Positions 26,933 through 35,407 of a DNA stretch of 48,133 nucleotides are shown here, piece by piece. Location of the stretch: NCBI RefSeq assembly GCF_900107705.1, contig NZ_FNRE01000020.1, positions 1 to 48,133 on the forward strand, written 5' to 3'. The position numbers and the translations under genes are program-made. Each line of letters opens with the position of its first letter. Position 1 is the stretch's first letter. This DNA is from Prevotella sp. tc2-28 (GTDB lineage: Bacteria > Bacteroidota > Bacteroidia > Bacteroidales > Bacteroidaceae). The notes under the pieces are model-generated. The model did not search any database, was not told the origin of the DNA, and worked only from the letters and a program-made list of their open reading frames with translations.

Positions 26933-29169
26933 TATAATCCTTTATAGTCTTTAGTTATTCTGATTGTAATTGCTTTGTTCAAATCCATGTCATCGGTAGA
27001 GTCCACCTCTTCGGGATAGACGCTAATCTGCGCACTTGGACGGACAAAGACGGGCATTTGGTCGAGGGGTACTTCTACGTCATAGTACCAACGGCCGCCA
27101 TCTACTCGCTCGCCTGTAAAGAAATTCACCCACAAACCCTCAGGCAAGTAGATATCCCGTTTGTTCTCGCTATTCATCACTGGACAAACCAAGAATTCTG
27201 AGCCGAAATAGTATTCATCGTCAATATGCCAACACTGATGATCGTGTGGGTGATGGAACAACAAGGCGCGTACCATTGGATAACCACTCTTACAGGCCAG
27301 TTCCGATTGCTCTATGATATATGGTAAGAGTCGATAGCGTAACTGCCACCAGCGTTTCACGATGGGAGCAATGGCAGGGTAATGCCAAGGCTCACGTTTA
27401 CAGGTTCCGTGATAGCGCATGTGGCTGGAGAAGACACCAAACTGCGTCCAACGTACATAGACATTCTCGTCCAATGGTGAGTTCATGAAATCTGGGATGC
27501 TATGGAAGCCAGGGACATCGTGACTCCAGAAGGCAAAACCGGAAAGACCGAAGTGCAGACCGCCCTTCAGAGAACCTGCCATGCCGTCCCATGATGATGC
27601 ACTGTCGCCGCCCCAATGTAGTGGATAGCGTTGACAACCAGCCCAAGCTGAACGTGCCCATACAATGCCGTCGCCTGTAACTTCTTTTGTCACCTCAAAG
27701 GCTGCACGCTGATAGAGCAGTGAGTAAATGTTGTTCAGTCGCTCGGGTTTCATAGCATGATAGCGATGGTCCATATGGATGTTCTCGCCGAAGTCGGTCT
27801 TAATGCACTTAACGCCCATCTCCAGCAGGGGCTTTAGCAACTTATTCTTATACCAGTCGGTGGCACGGTCGTAGGTGAAGTCAATAGTACCTGCATAATC
27901 AAGCGCAGAGAAATTGGATGCTCCACCTGTAGAGGAATCAACTTCCTGGGTGGACTGACTGATATATTTGTTGGCTTTAGCTTCTTCTAATTGCTCGGCA
28001 CCCTGAGCCACATAAGGCAACTGCCACAGCGACACCTTAAAACCTTGTCGGGCAAGTCGCTGAACGAAACCTTTGGGGTCGGGGAATCGCTCAGGATTGA
28101 ACTTCCATTCACACAGCCAGTCAGTACGGAACCAGCCAGTGTCAAGATGGATAACGTCGCATGGATAATGCTCACGTCGAAGATGGTTGCAAATGTCGTC
28201 AACTTCGTCTGCCGAGAAATAGGTCATACGACTCATCCAAATACCAAATGACCACAGGGGAGGCATCTGCGGGAAACCGGTTAGCATACGGTACCCTTTC
28301 AAGATTTCTTCTGGTGTTTGTCCGCCAATAAGGAATACGTCCAACGTGGCGTGGTCATTGAGAAATTGGACACTACGGGTAGAGTGGTCGGCTAACGAGA
28401 GTTTGCAATAATCTGAGGTGTGATAGAAACAGCCATACATCCTGCTACTAAGAAAGAATGGGATGTTCTTATAACAACGACGGTTGTTGACACCTTGTCC
28501 ATCCTGATTCTTCAACTGGAAGGTCTGTCCGCTTAGGTCCATCTTACGGAAACGCTCACCAGTGCCCACAAAACACTCGCTGGGAGTACATTTAAAGGAA
28601 ATCGTAGCACGCTCTGCATGAGGTGCTGTGACAAAACCAAGAGGCAAGGCATCATACCTGGGAGGCGAGAAATGATCATCACTCAAGGCTATTCCTTTCG
28701 TTTTGTCGCCATCGGGATAGAAAGTAATGAATGGTGCCGGCTGGGGAGCAGGAAGTAGGTCACTCCAGTGGTCTAATTGAGGTGCACTGAGGTTGATGGC
28801 GGCAACTTTTTTCCCGTTTATGGCAACAATGTCGCTGCCTTCAGATCGGAGTGGGAGGCGCTTGATCTCAGAATCAAACTGCAACATATCATCAGCTTCT
28901 ACCATTTCGTCACCATTCATCGTGGTAAACAGACGGATGATGTTGGGCTCATAAGCACGGATAATGAGGTCGAACGATTGTTGAGGCGCCTCAGTATCTG
29001 GCGCCATGTCTTCCTGGTGCAGTTGCTTCTGATAGGGGATGGTGACGATGATGTCGCCCTCGCGCTCTTCTATCTTCGTGGGTGCATATGCTTTCCACAA
29101 GGCTTCGTCCTTCTGCAAGGACGGATCAAAGTCCATGAAGTCGAAGAGATGATAGTTTGTCTGTTTCAT
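26932..29169 (-). CDS. GH31 alpha-glycosidase, probably alpha-xylosidase
   Basis: A 745-residue protein without a signal peptide, so cytoplasmic. The catalytic nucleophile is Asp459 (CIKTDFGENI) and the acid/base Asp522 (HWGGDSASSWDG); DTGWF and GFAFWSHDVPGF complete the active-site set. The KTDFGE form resembles YicI-type alpha-xylosidases more than alpha-glucosidases. It overlaps the beta-helix gene by 4 bp and the symporter by 1 bp, so the operon is tightly coupled and acts on imported sugar. Confidence 0.87.
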   Translation of the reverse strand: MKQTNYHLFDFMDFDPSLQKDEALWKAYAPTKIEEREGDIIVTIPYQKQLHQEDMAPDTEAPQQSFDLIIRAYEPNIIRLFTTMNGDEMVEADDMLQFDSEIKRLPLRSEGSDIVAINGKKVAAINLSAPQLDHWSDLLPAPQPAPFITFYPDGDKTKGIALSDDHFSPPRYDALPLGFVTAPHAERATISFKCTPSECFVGTGERFRKMDLSGQTFQLKNQDGQGVNNRRCYKNIPFFLSSRMYGCFYHTSDYCKLSLADHSTRSVQFLNDHATLDVFLIGGQTPEEILKGYRMLTGFPQMPPLWSFGIWMSRMTYFSADEVDDICNHLRREHYPCDVIHLDTGWFRTDWLCEWKFNPERFPDPKGFVQRLARQGFKVSLWQLPYVAQGAEQLEEAKANKYISQSTQEVDSSTGGASNFSALDYAGTIDFTYDRATDWYKNKLLKPLLEMGVKCIKTDFGENIHMDHRYHAMKPERLNNIYSLLYQRAAFEVTKEVTGDGIVWARSAWAGCQRYPLHWGGDSASSWDGMAGSLKGGLHFGLSGFAFWSHDVPGFHSIPDFMNSPLDENVYVRWTQFGVFSSHMRYHGTCKREPWHYPAIAPIVKRWWQLRYRLLPYIIEQSELACKSGYPMVRALLFHHPHDHQCWHIDDEYYFGSEFLVCPVMNSENKRDIYLPEGLWVNFFTGERVDGGRWYYDVEVPLDQMPVFVRPSAQISVYPEEVDSTDDMDLNKAITIRITKDYKGL

Positions 29170-30776
29170 TGTTTGAATATGAGGTTAGGACCGGGGTGGT
29201 TGTCGCCAATCTCGTCACGACGTATGGGCCGTTGGTTAGTGAGAGGACGACCGGCAATCCCGGGGGCGATGTCGCCGGTGTAATTGTTCTCGATAGTAAA
29301 ACCGTCGGTACGGGCATCCAGATAGATGCAGAAACCGCGGTCGTTGGTAGCATATGGGGCAGGGTAGGGACGTGAGACCTTGTTGCCGCTAATCACGGAA
29401 CCTGGCTGGTTGCTGAGCGTATAGATGCCGCCGGCGTCATAGAGCTGACGGGCATAGTTGCTGACATTGTTACCCTCGATGCGGTTGTTCTCCATACCCG
29501 TGTTGAGGGGTGTCCAACCCCAACCGACGCAGATGCCCGAGTAGCTGAGAAAAAACACGTGGTTCTTGCTGATGGTGCAGTGGCGTACATAGCCCAAGCC
29601 GATGCCTACGGCTCCCCAGTCCTCGTTGGCAGCATCCAAAACGATGTTGTCTTTGATGGTAAGCCGTTGGCAGCGCTTCGCCAAGTCGGTGTAGGGACGG
29701 TGCACCTCGCGAGGACTCTCTGCAAAGGAACCGCCCATGATGGCCGTGCCGCCAATGTTGCCGAAGGTACATTTCTGCACTACACAGTCGCTGATATTAT
29801 CGACAAAGTCCAAGGCTGTGGCTGCCAGATTCTCGAACACCACCGAGTAGAAGTCAACGTGGTGGGCGTTGCACACGGTGACAGCACTCACGGGGCGCTC
29901 AATCCACGCCTGGTTCTCGAGATCCTTATCCCAAGGTAACCCTGGGTTTTCTTTCAGCTTATAGGCATCAACGAGAGGGAAACCGCCCTGTAGGGTAACG
30001 TGACCTTTGTGCAAGGGACGGTTCCAGCAAGTATGTTTGAAGGTTATGCCTTCAAAACGTATATAGTTGGCGCCGTCGACGATGACCAACTGTTCAATGC
30101 CGTCACGCTGTTCTGTGGTGCGAAGCAGGAAAGAACTGTTCCCCTTCTCACCTCCGATGACGGGTTGTGGCCAGGGGTGCTCGAACTCCAGACGGCTCTC
30201 AGGTTCCATAAACGATACCACTGTCTTGTCGCCCTCTACTTTCATATCCTTTACACGCAGAATGGCGATGGCCCATCGCTGGTGAACCACCATTTCGAGT
30301 GGGGTCTTCTTCGAGACAAAATCTCGAAGCACAGTGGCGGGTGGAGTAGGGATGGTTATCGTTCTATCGTTGGTGTTGAAGTCGAGCATGCGCTCCATGC
30401 CTTTCATTGGAAGACCGTCATCGTGTTTTATCGGAAGGCTGTCACATTGTTCTTTTAACGGCCACACCTGGGTGTGACGTTGGCGGGCATCGCCACAAAT
30501 GACACTTGTGTGCTTCTCTCCAATACCTCGGATGACGAGTGGTGACTCCTTCGTGCCGCTGTCCTCGGGGCGCAGGAACAACGGCTCGTTCATATAGTAA
30601 CGACCAGCTTTTAAAGTGATAGTGATACCTCCCTTGCAGCGAGGATCGTTGGTGCGTCGCCACTCGCGTGCTTGTCGCAATGCGTCATGGATACTATTGC
30701 CTTCGCTGACAATAATTTCTCCAGCATTTGCGTAGATGGCAATCAACAACGATAGTGTGGTTAGTAAACGTTTCAT
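29166..30776 (-). CDS. Secreted right-handed beta-helix glycoside hydrolase, GH141-like (paralogue 2)
   Basis: A 536-residue protein from the ATG at 30776 (signal peptide MKRLLTTLSLLIAIYANAG). The frame stays open far upstream, but that part is not protein-like. It shares the order of motifs with 17373-19100: LKAGRYYMNEPLFLRPEDSG, WNRPLHKGHVTLQGGFPL, NEDWGAVGIGLGYV, LSYSGICVGWGWTP, YDAGGIYTLSNQPG. GH141-like activity (L-fucosidase or xylan-active) is inferred. It heads the operon with GH31, the symporter and GH127. Confidence 0.75.
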   Translation of the reverse strand: MKRLLTTLSLLIAIYANAGEIIVSEGNSIHDALRQAREWRRTNDPRCKGGITITLKAGRYYMNEPLFLRPEDSGTKESPLVIRGIGEKHTSVICGDARQRHTQVWPLKEQCDSLPIKHDDGLPMKGMERMLDFNTNDRTITIPTPPATVLRDFVSKKTPLEMVVHQRWAIAILRVKDMKVEGDKTVVSFMEPESRLEFEHPWPQPVIGGEKGNSSFLLRTTEQRDGIEQLVIVDGANYIRFEGITFKHTCWNRPLHKGHVTLQGGFPLVDAYKLKENPGLPWDKDLENQAWIERPVSAVTVCNAHHVDFYSVVFENLAATALDFVDNISDCVVQKCTFGNIGGTAIMGGSFAESPREVHRPYTDLAKRCQRLTIKDNIVLDAANEDWGAVGIGLGYVRHCTISKNHVFFLSYSGICVGWGWTPLNTGMENNRIEGNNVSNYARQLYDAGGIYTLSNQPGSVISGNKVSRPYPAPYATNDRGFCIYLDARTDGFTIENNYTGDIAPGIAGRPLTNQRPIRRDEIGDNHPGPNLIFKQ

Positions 30777-30799
30777 GTATATGCGCATTATAGTTTTAT

Positions 30800-30823
30800 G
30801 ACGTAGCGAAAGGCGATTTGTCA
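30800..30823 (-). promoter_or_regulatory. TGACA-N15-CGTC element upstream of the beta-helix/GH31 operon
   Basis: On the minus strand, TGACA (30823-30819), 15 nt, CGTC (30803-30800). It shares TGATGACA-WW-TCGCCT with the element before the 945-residue methyltransferase gene. Distance to the ATG is 24 nt from CGTC. The TTTGTCA at its upstream end also forms a perfect inverted repeat (30817-30823 with 30831-30837) with the plus-strand element. Confidence 0.6.
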
Positions 30824-30830
30824 TCATTAG

Positions 30831-30854
30831 TGACAAAATGAACCGTTTCTCGTC
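30831..30854 (+). promoter_or_regulatory. TGACA-N15-CGTC element upstream of the MtaA-like gene
   Basis: TGACA at 30831-30835 and CGTC at 30851-30854 (continuing CGTCTATTA) with exactly 15 nt between. It is back to back with the minus-strand copy, so the glycosidase operon and the methyltransferase operon diverge from one control region. Confidence 0.6.
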
Positions 30855-30884
30855 TATTATTAAAGGTATAGAAGTGACGACGTT

Positions 30885-31892
30885 ATGAAACGGAATATGA
30901 AACAATGGGTGGCTGATGTCATCAGACAGAAAGAGGTAATGGCTGTGCCCGTAATGACACACCCAGGTATCGAACAGAATAAGCATACTGTACGCGAGGC
31001 TGTAAGTGATGGACGTGTACATGCAGAGGCTGTCGTTTGGCTGACTCAACACTATCCCTGTGCTGCTGCTTGTACCATCATGGATTTGACCACGGAGGCC
31101 GAGGCCTTTGGTGCTGAGATTGCTTTTAGCGATATCGCCGTTCCTGCCGTGAGCAGTCGACTACTACCTGATGCGGAGAGTATTTATCGTCTGCAAGTTC
31201 CTGCTCTTTCTGCAGGACGTATCCCTGCCTATCTGAAGGCAAACCTGCTGGCTGCCCGTGCTATTAACGATCGTCCCTTGTTCGCAGGATGTATTGGTCC
31301 GTTCTCGTTGGCAGGACGTCTTTATGATATGTCGGAAATCATGGTGCTTATCTATGAGAACCCAGATGCTGCTCACACACTGTTGCAGAAGTGCACCGAT
31401 TTCATTATGAAATATTGTATGGCTTTAAAACTTACGGGGGCTAATGGCGTGGTAATGGCTGAGCCAGCTGCTGGTCTGATGTCGAATGACGATTGCAAGA
31501 CGTTCTCATCGCAATACGTAAAACGTATCGTCGAAGCCGTACAGGACGACAACTTTATCGTTGTCTTGCACAATTGTGGAAACACAGGACATTGCACAGA
31601 GGCAATGGTCGCAACCGGTGCAGCTGCCTACCACTTCGGTAATAAATGTCGCATGGAGGAAGTCATCCGTGAGGTGCCGCCAACGGCTTTGGCGATGGGA
31701 AATATTGATCCTGTCAGCGTCTTCAAAGATGGTATCCCTTCGCAGATGAGAACAGCGGTCATTGACCTCTTGGAAAAGACAAAGGGGTATCCTAATTTCG
31801 TGCTGTCCAGTGGCTGCGACACGCCGCCACACACACCACTGCATAACATTGATGCATTCTTTAAAGCTTTGGCCGAATACAATCAGCAGTGA
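30885..31892 (+). CDS. UroD-family corrinoid methyltransferase (MtaA/MtbA-like)
   Basis: A 335-residue TIM-barrel protein of the uroporphyrinogen decarboxylase superfamily. The zinc ligands of methylcobamide:thiol methyltransferases are present: His229-x-Cys231 (VLHNCGNTG) and Cys311 (SSGCDTPP). True HemE lacks this set, so heme synthesis is unlikely. It would move a methyl group between a corrinoid protein and a thiol or other acceptor. It overlaps the next gene by 4 bp (GTGA) and lies on the opposite strand from the fused corrinoid enzyme. Confidence 0.82.
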   Translation: MKRNMKQWVADVIRQKEVMAVPVMTHPGIEQNKHTVREAVSDGRVHAEAVVWLTQHYPCAAACTIMDLTTEAEAFGAEIAFSDIAVPAVSSRLLPDAESIYRLQVPALSAGRIPAYLKANLLAARAINDRPLFAGCIGPFSLAGRLYDMSEIMVLIYENPDAAHTLLQKCTDFIMKYCMALKLTGANGVVMAEPAAGLMSNDDCKTFSSQYVKRIVEAVQDDNFIVVLHNCGNTGHCTEAMVATGAAAYHFGNKCRMEEVIREVPPTALAMGNIDPVSVFKDGIPSQMRTAVIDLLEKTKGYPNFVLSSGCDTPPHTPLHNIDAFFKALAEYNQQ

Positions 31893-32542
31893 CGGAGAAA
31901 ACCCTGACATATGACGAACTGAAGATTACCCTTGCTGATATCTACGAACAGATGGGGTATCATGATGCGCAGCCTGATGAGGCGACACAACAGGAGACAC
32001 AGTTAATCATCAACGAGGTGCGCCAATGGTTGCGCCCGCAGTTCTGTTATCTGGTCGTTCCTGAACAGCCAGACTTTGATATGGGAAAGATTATCCTTCG
32101 TCAGCTGCGAGGTTCTCAGGCCTACGTTCTTTTCATCTGCACCAGTGGCGGGGAATATGAAGCATATCAGCAACGGTTAAAGGACCAAGGCGATATGGTG
32201 CGTGTATTCATTGCCGATGCTTTGGGCTCTGTCATTGCAGAGAAAACGGCAGACCAGATGGAATGTCATCTGCAGGAGAGTATTGAAAAACTTCATTGGC
32301 ATCACACCAATCGCTTTTCACCAGGCTATTGTGGTTGGCATGTATCTCAGCAACAACGGCTTTTTCCTATGTTTAACGAACATACCTGTGGCGTCCGCCT
32401 GACGGATTCATCGCTAATGGTGCCTATCAAGAGTGTTAGTGGTATTATCGGTATTGGTGAAAAAGTCCGCAAGTTGGATTACACCTGCGGACTCTGTGAT
32501 TTCAAACAGTGTTATAAACGGAAGTCAAAGTTTGCCAAGTAG
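31889..32542 (+). CDS. Stand-alone B12-dependent methionine synthase activation-domain-like protein
   Basis: A 217-residue protein starting at GTG 31889 inside the previous stop codon. The second half matches the MetH reactivation domain: NRFSPGYCGWHVSQQQRLFPMF aligns with the RPAxGYPACPDHTEK-LF segment, and GVRLTDSSLMVPIKSVSGIIG with the LTESxAMxPxxSVSG segment. Residues 1-110 form an N-terminal part like that found in corrinoid-activation proteins. Three extra Cys at the end (Cys200, Cys203, Cys208; CGLC-x4-C) could bind metal or an FeS centre. It probably re-reduces and remethylates an inactivated cobalamin. The 3' end overlaps the convergent fusion gene by 18 bp. Confidence 0.75.
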   Translation: MTEKTLTYDELKITLADIYEQMGYHDAQPDEATQQETQLIINEVRQWLRPQFCYLVVPEQPDFDMGKIILRQLRGSQAYVLFICTSGGEYEAYQQRLKDQGDMVRVFIADALGSVIAEKTADQMECHLQESIEKLHWHHTNRFSPGYCGWHVSQQQRLFPMFNEHTCGVRLTDSSLMVPIKSVSGIIGIGEKVRKLDYTCGLCDFKQCYKRKSKFAK

Positions 32543-35362
32543 TTGCTTGGCTACGGTGACTGCAGAGTTGGCGTTGTCGCTGTAACCATCGGCCCCTATC
32601 TCATCGGCAAAGCCTTGTGTGACAGGCGCTCCACCAACCATGACCTTTACTTGGCTACGGATGCCCGCTTCTTCCAGCGCGTCAATCACTTCTTTCATAT
32701 AGCCCATCGTGGTGGTAAGCAAGGCCGACATACAGAGAATATCCGGCTGGTTCTTCTTGACCTCTTCAATAAACTTGTCTGCCGATACGTCAATACCGAT
32801 ATTGACAACCTCAAAACCACATCCTTCAAGCATAGATGCCACGAGGTTTTTTCCGATGTCGTGGAGGTCTCCTTTCACAGTACCGATAACCACCTTACCT
32901 ATGGCAGTACTGGTTGCTCCTGACATCATAGGTTTAAGTAGTTCCAACGCGGCTTTCATGGCGCGTCCGGCCATAAGTAGTTGGGGAACAAAGGCCTGTC
33001 CGTCTTGGAATCGCTGGCCGACCTCACCCATGGCTCGAATCATCTGCCCGTTGATCAGGTCTTGAGGAACTGCGTTGTGAGCTAAAGCATTTCGGGTTGC
33101 TGTAGCGGCATCATCGCTTTTTCCGTTTAAGATGGCTTGGAATAGTTGTTCTTCTGGGGAATCTTGTGGCGTACTTTGGGGTGCGGGGTTGATGGTGCGA
33201 ACCTCGTTAGTAATGCTTGTCAGAGTTGTTGCCCGCTCTTCGCTCAGTGCGGACAGACGCAGCCCTGGTATGGGCTCAATGGCTTTGGCTATCATGCCTA
33301 TGTGAGTGTCTGTGGTACCACAGCATCCGCCAACAATACTCAGACAATGGTTCTCCAAAAGTGGCCATAAGTCGGCAACCAGGCTCTCGGGCGTTTTGTT
33401 GTAGCGTCCGTTGCCATCAGGCATACCAGCATTGGGATAGAGACTGACTCGGGTACCATACCGACTCAGTTTCTGTACCAATGGTGACATGGCTGGTATA
33501 TCGGCTACACAGTTGATACCAACAGAATAAATGGTCTTTGCTTCTAACGACTCGATAAATTCAAATATATTCTGTCCTAGCATATTCTGTCCGTTGACTG
33601 TAGAAACATTGAAACTCAGCATGATGGGTTTTTGAGGGGCAATACGCTTCGCCTCCTCTATAGCTATCCGGGCATTTTCAACATCGAAAATGGTCTCAAT
33701 GAGCAAGACGTCTACACCGCCATCCACTAATGCTTGTATCTGTTCGGCATAAGCCTCTCGAAGCAGGTCTTTGCTAAGCGGTTCTCCACTGGTTGCTACT
33801 GATGTCGTGCGACTGGTCGGTCCAATACTACCTGCTACAAAACGCGGATGGTCTGGGGTGGAGAATTCGTCAGCACATTTGCGAGCTATCTGTGCTGCTG
33901 CCAGGTTGATGTCGCGACAGCATCCTTGTAGGCCGTAATCGCTCATTGAGATACGTTGCGCATTAAATGTGTTGGTTTCGATGATGTCGGAACCTGCCTG
34001 AAGATATTTGCGGTGGATGTCGCTTACCACAAAGGGCGCAGTAAGTGATAACACGTCATTGCAACCCTTCAACTCCTTGGGATGATTGGCAAAACGTGCA
34101 CCACGGAAATCCTCCTCACGCAGTTCGTATCGCTGAATCATGGTACCCATAGCTCCGTCAAGTAAGAGTAATCGGTCTTTGGGGAGTTCACTCGTATTAT
34201 TAGTCCCACCAGTTATACCAGCCTCTACTTTCTTAATAATCTCGGCCACTTCACGGTCGGCTTCATCGGTCATGTTGGCAGGGTGTAGGTTGCGGCAGTG
34301 ATTGAAATCGTCTACGATTTTTAGTGCTTGTTCTACTTCACGCTCATGGTGAAAGTCCATCTCCAGATGTACTCCATCGCCACCGATATGGTCGAGAAGC
34401 GGTCTTAGCTCATCCAGTGTTACCCAGCATGCCATGATACTCTTGCCGCCTGCCAGAATCTTCTTGTACAGGTCGTACCATTTCGGGCTGCCGCCCTGTG
34501 GCTCGCCAACGCCGGGAGTCCACTGGATAGCGTTCAGCTCTTTGATTTCCAGCAAGGCGTCCAGATGGTGCATGGCTCCGACACCATCAAGATGATACAA
34601 TGTATAGTCAATCTTCTGACATTGTTCACGGATAAAGGGTTGTACGAAACGGCGATAGTCATCAATGCTAATCATCGTTGAAATGTCACTTTGTAGTTTC
34701 GACATCTTACCAGGCGCCCAGGAAGAGAAGTAGCAGAATGCCATTTCGTCACCCTCGCGGATAATGTCGTACAACTCGTCAAAAACTTGGAAGTAAATGT
34801 CGTTAATCTGTTGCATCTGTTGCTCCAGGACCTCAGGCTGCATCACGGTGTCAAGCAGCACCTTGTCAGTGCCCTTAATGGCAGCAAGAACGTCGAGTCC
34901 TTCCATTAAGTCGGGCATCCCTACGTAGTAATGTCCTTTTGCCTTTTTCTTGCAGGCTCGTAGCAACTCTTTGTGCAACAGCCAGTTGGGGTGGGTGGGG
35001 TCAAACTTTATCTCGTCCGTATAATTGGGATTAGGGTGAATCCAAATAGTATCTTCACCGCCTTCAAAAACACCACCCAGTATCGCAGCTAGCGAGCCTG
35101 GTCCCAGTTGGGTGTTTGCTACGGGAAGCATGTCGGCCATCAGACTCGAGTGTGCCACATACCAGTCTAAGTATTCTGCACGCCATTCTGGGTCGAACCA
35201 TCGTTGGTTCAGATCCTTGTAAGGTTTAGGCTCCGGAACGTCAGCATGCGGTTTTACACCCTCTTGAAAGTGTTCCCACATGTTGAGTACGATGCCTTTG
35301 TGGTTCCACCAATTGATATAATGCTGTTTGGTCTCTTCGAGATTTGGTTTCCAAGTATTCAT
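32525..35362 (-). CDS. Three-domain fusion: UroD-type methyltransferase, homocysteine methyltransferase, corrinoid protein
   Basis: A 945-residue protein. Residues 1-385 form a UroD-type methyltransferase domain; the usual HxC is replaced by His257-Leu-Asp (YHLDGVGAM). Residues 395-690 are a homocysteine S-methyltransferase barrel (LLLLDGAMGTMIQRY) with the zinc Cys618, Cys680 and Cys681 (GGCCGTT). Residues 735-945 are a MetH/MtaC-type corrinoid module: a four-helix cap, then GDLHDIG with cobalt-ligand His834, SALLTTT and VGGAP. MetH has the last two but not the first, and lacks its folate domain here. The likely reaction is methyl donor to cobalamin to homocysteine. The activation domain is supplied by the gene next door. 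Confidence 0.85.
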   Translation of the reverse strand: MNTWKPNLEETKQHYINWWNHKGIVLNMWEHFQEGVKPHADVPEPKPYKDLNQRWFDPEWRAEYLDWYVAHSSLMADMLPVANTQLGPGSLAAILGGVFEGGEDTIWIHPNPNYTDEIKFDPTHPNWLLHKELLRACKKKAKGHYYVGMPDLMEGLDVLAAIKGTDKVLLDTVMQPEVLEQQMQQINDIYFQVFDELYDIIREGDEMAFCYFSSWAPGKMSKLQSDISTMISIDDYRRFVQPFIREQCQKIDYTLYHLDGVGAMHHLDALLEIKELNAIQWTPGVGEPQGGSPKWYDLYKKILAGGKSIMACWVTLDELRPLLDHIGGDGVHLEMDFHHEREVEQALKIVDDFNHCRNLHPANMTDEADREVAEIIKKVEAGITGGTNNTSELPKDRLLLLDGAMGTMIQRYELREEDFRGARFANHPKELKGCNDVLSLTAPFVVSDIHRKYLQAGSDIIETNTFNAQRISMSDYGLQGCCRDINLAAAQIARKCADEFSTPDHPRFVAGSIGPTSRTTSVATSGEPLSKDLLREAYAEQIQALVDGGVDVLLIETIFDVENARIAIEEAKRIAPQKPIMLSFNVSTVNGQNMLGQNIFEFIESLEAKTIYSVGINCVADIPAMSPLVQKLSRYGTRVSLYPNAGMPDGNGRYNKTPESLVADLWPLLENHCLSIVGGCCGTTDTHIGMIAKAIEPIPGLRLSALSEERATTLTSITNEVRTINPAPQSTPQDSPEEQLFQAILNGKSDDAATATRNALAHNAVPQDLINGQMIRAMGEVGQRFQDGQAFVPQLLMAGRAMKAALELLKPMMSGATSTAIGKVVIGTVKGDLHDIGKNLVASMLEGCGFEVVNIGIDVSADKFIEEVKKNQPDILCMSALLTTTMGYMKEVIDALEEAGIRSQVKVMVGGAPVTQGFADEIGADGYSDNANSAVTVAKQLLGKL

Positions 35363-35383
35363 TGTTAGTTCGTTTTATCTATA

Positions 35384-35407
35384 GACGGGTTGACAGGCGA
35401 AATGTCA
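35384..35407 (-). promoter_or_regulatory. TGACA-N15-CGTC element upstream of the fused methyltransferase
   Basis: On the minus strand, TGACA (35407-35403), 15 nt, CGTC (35387-35384) continuing CGTCTATAG. The upstream end TGATGACA includes the stop codon of hemW (35408-35410). It lies 21 nt before the ATG at 35362, almost the same distance as in the GH31 operon. Confidence 0.6.

Noticed and set aside
30885..31892. Uroporphyrinogen decarboxylase (HemE) for heme synthesis
   Set aside because: It carries the HxC and late Cys zinc ligands of methylcobamide methyltransferases and is coupled to a B12-reactivation protein.
32525..35362. Standard methionine synthase MetH
   Set aside because: The folate-binding and activation domains are absent and a UroD-type domain precedes the homocysteine domain.
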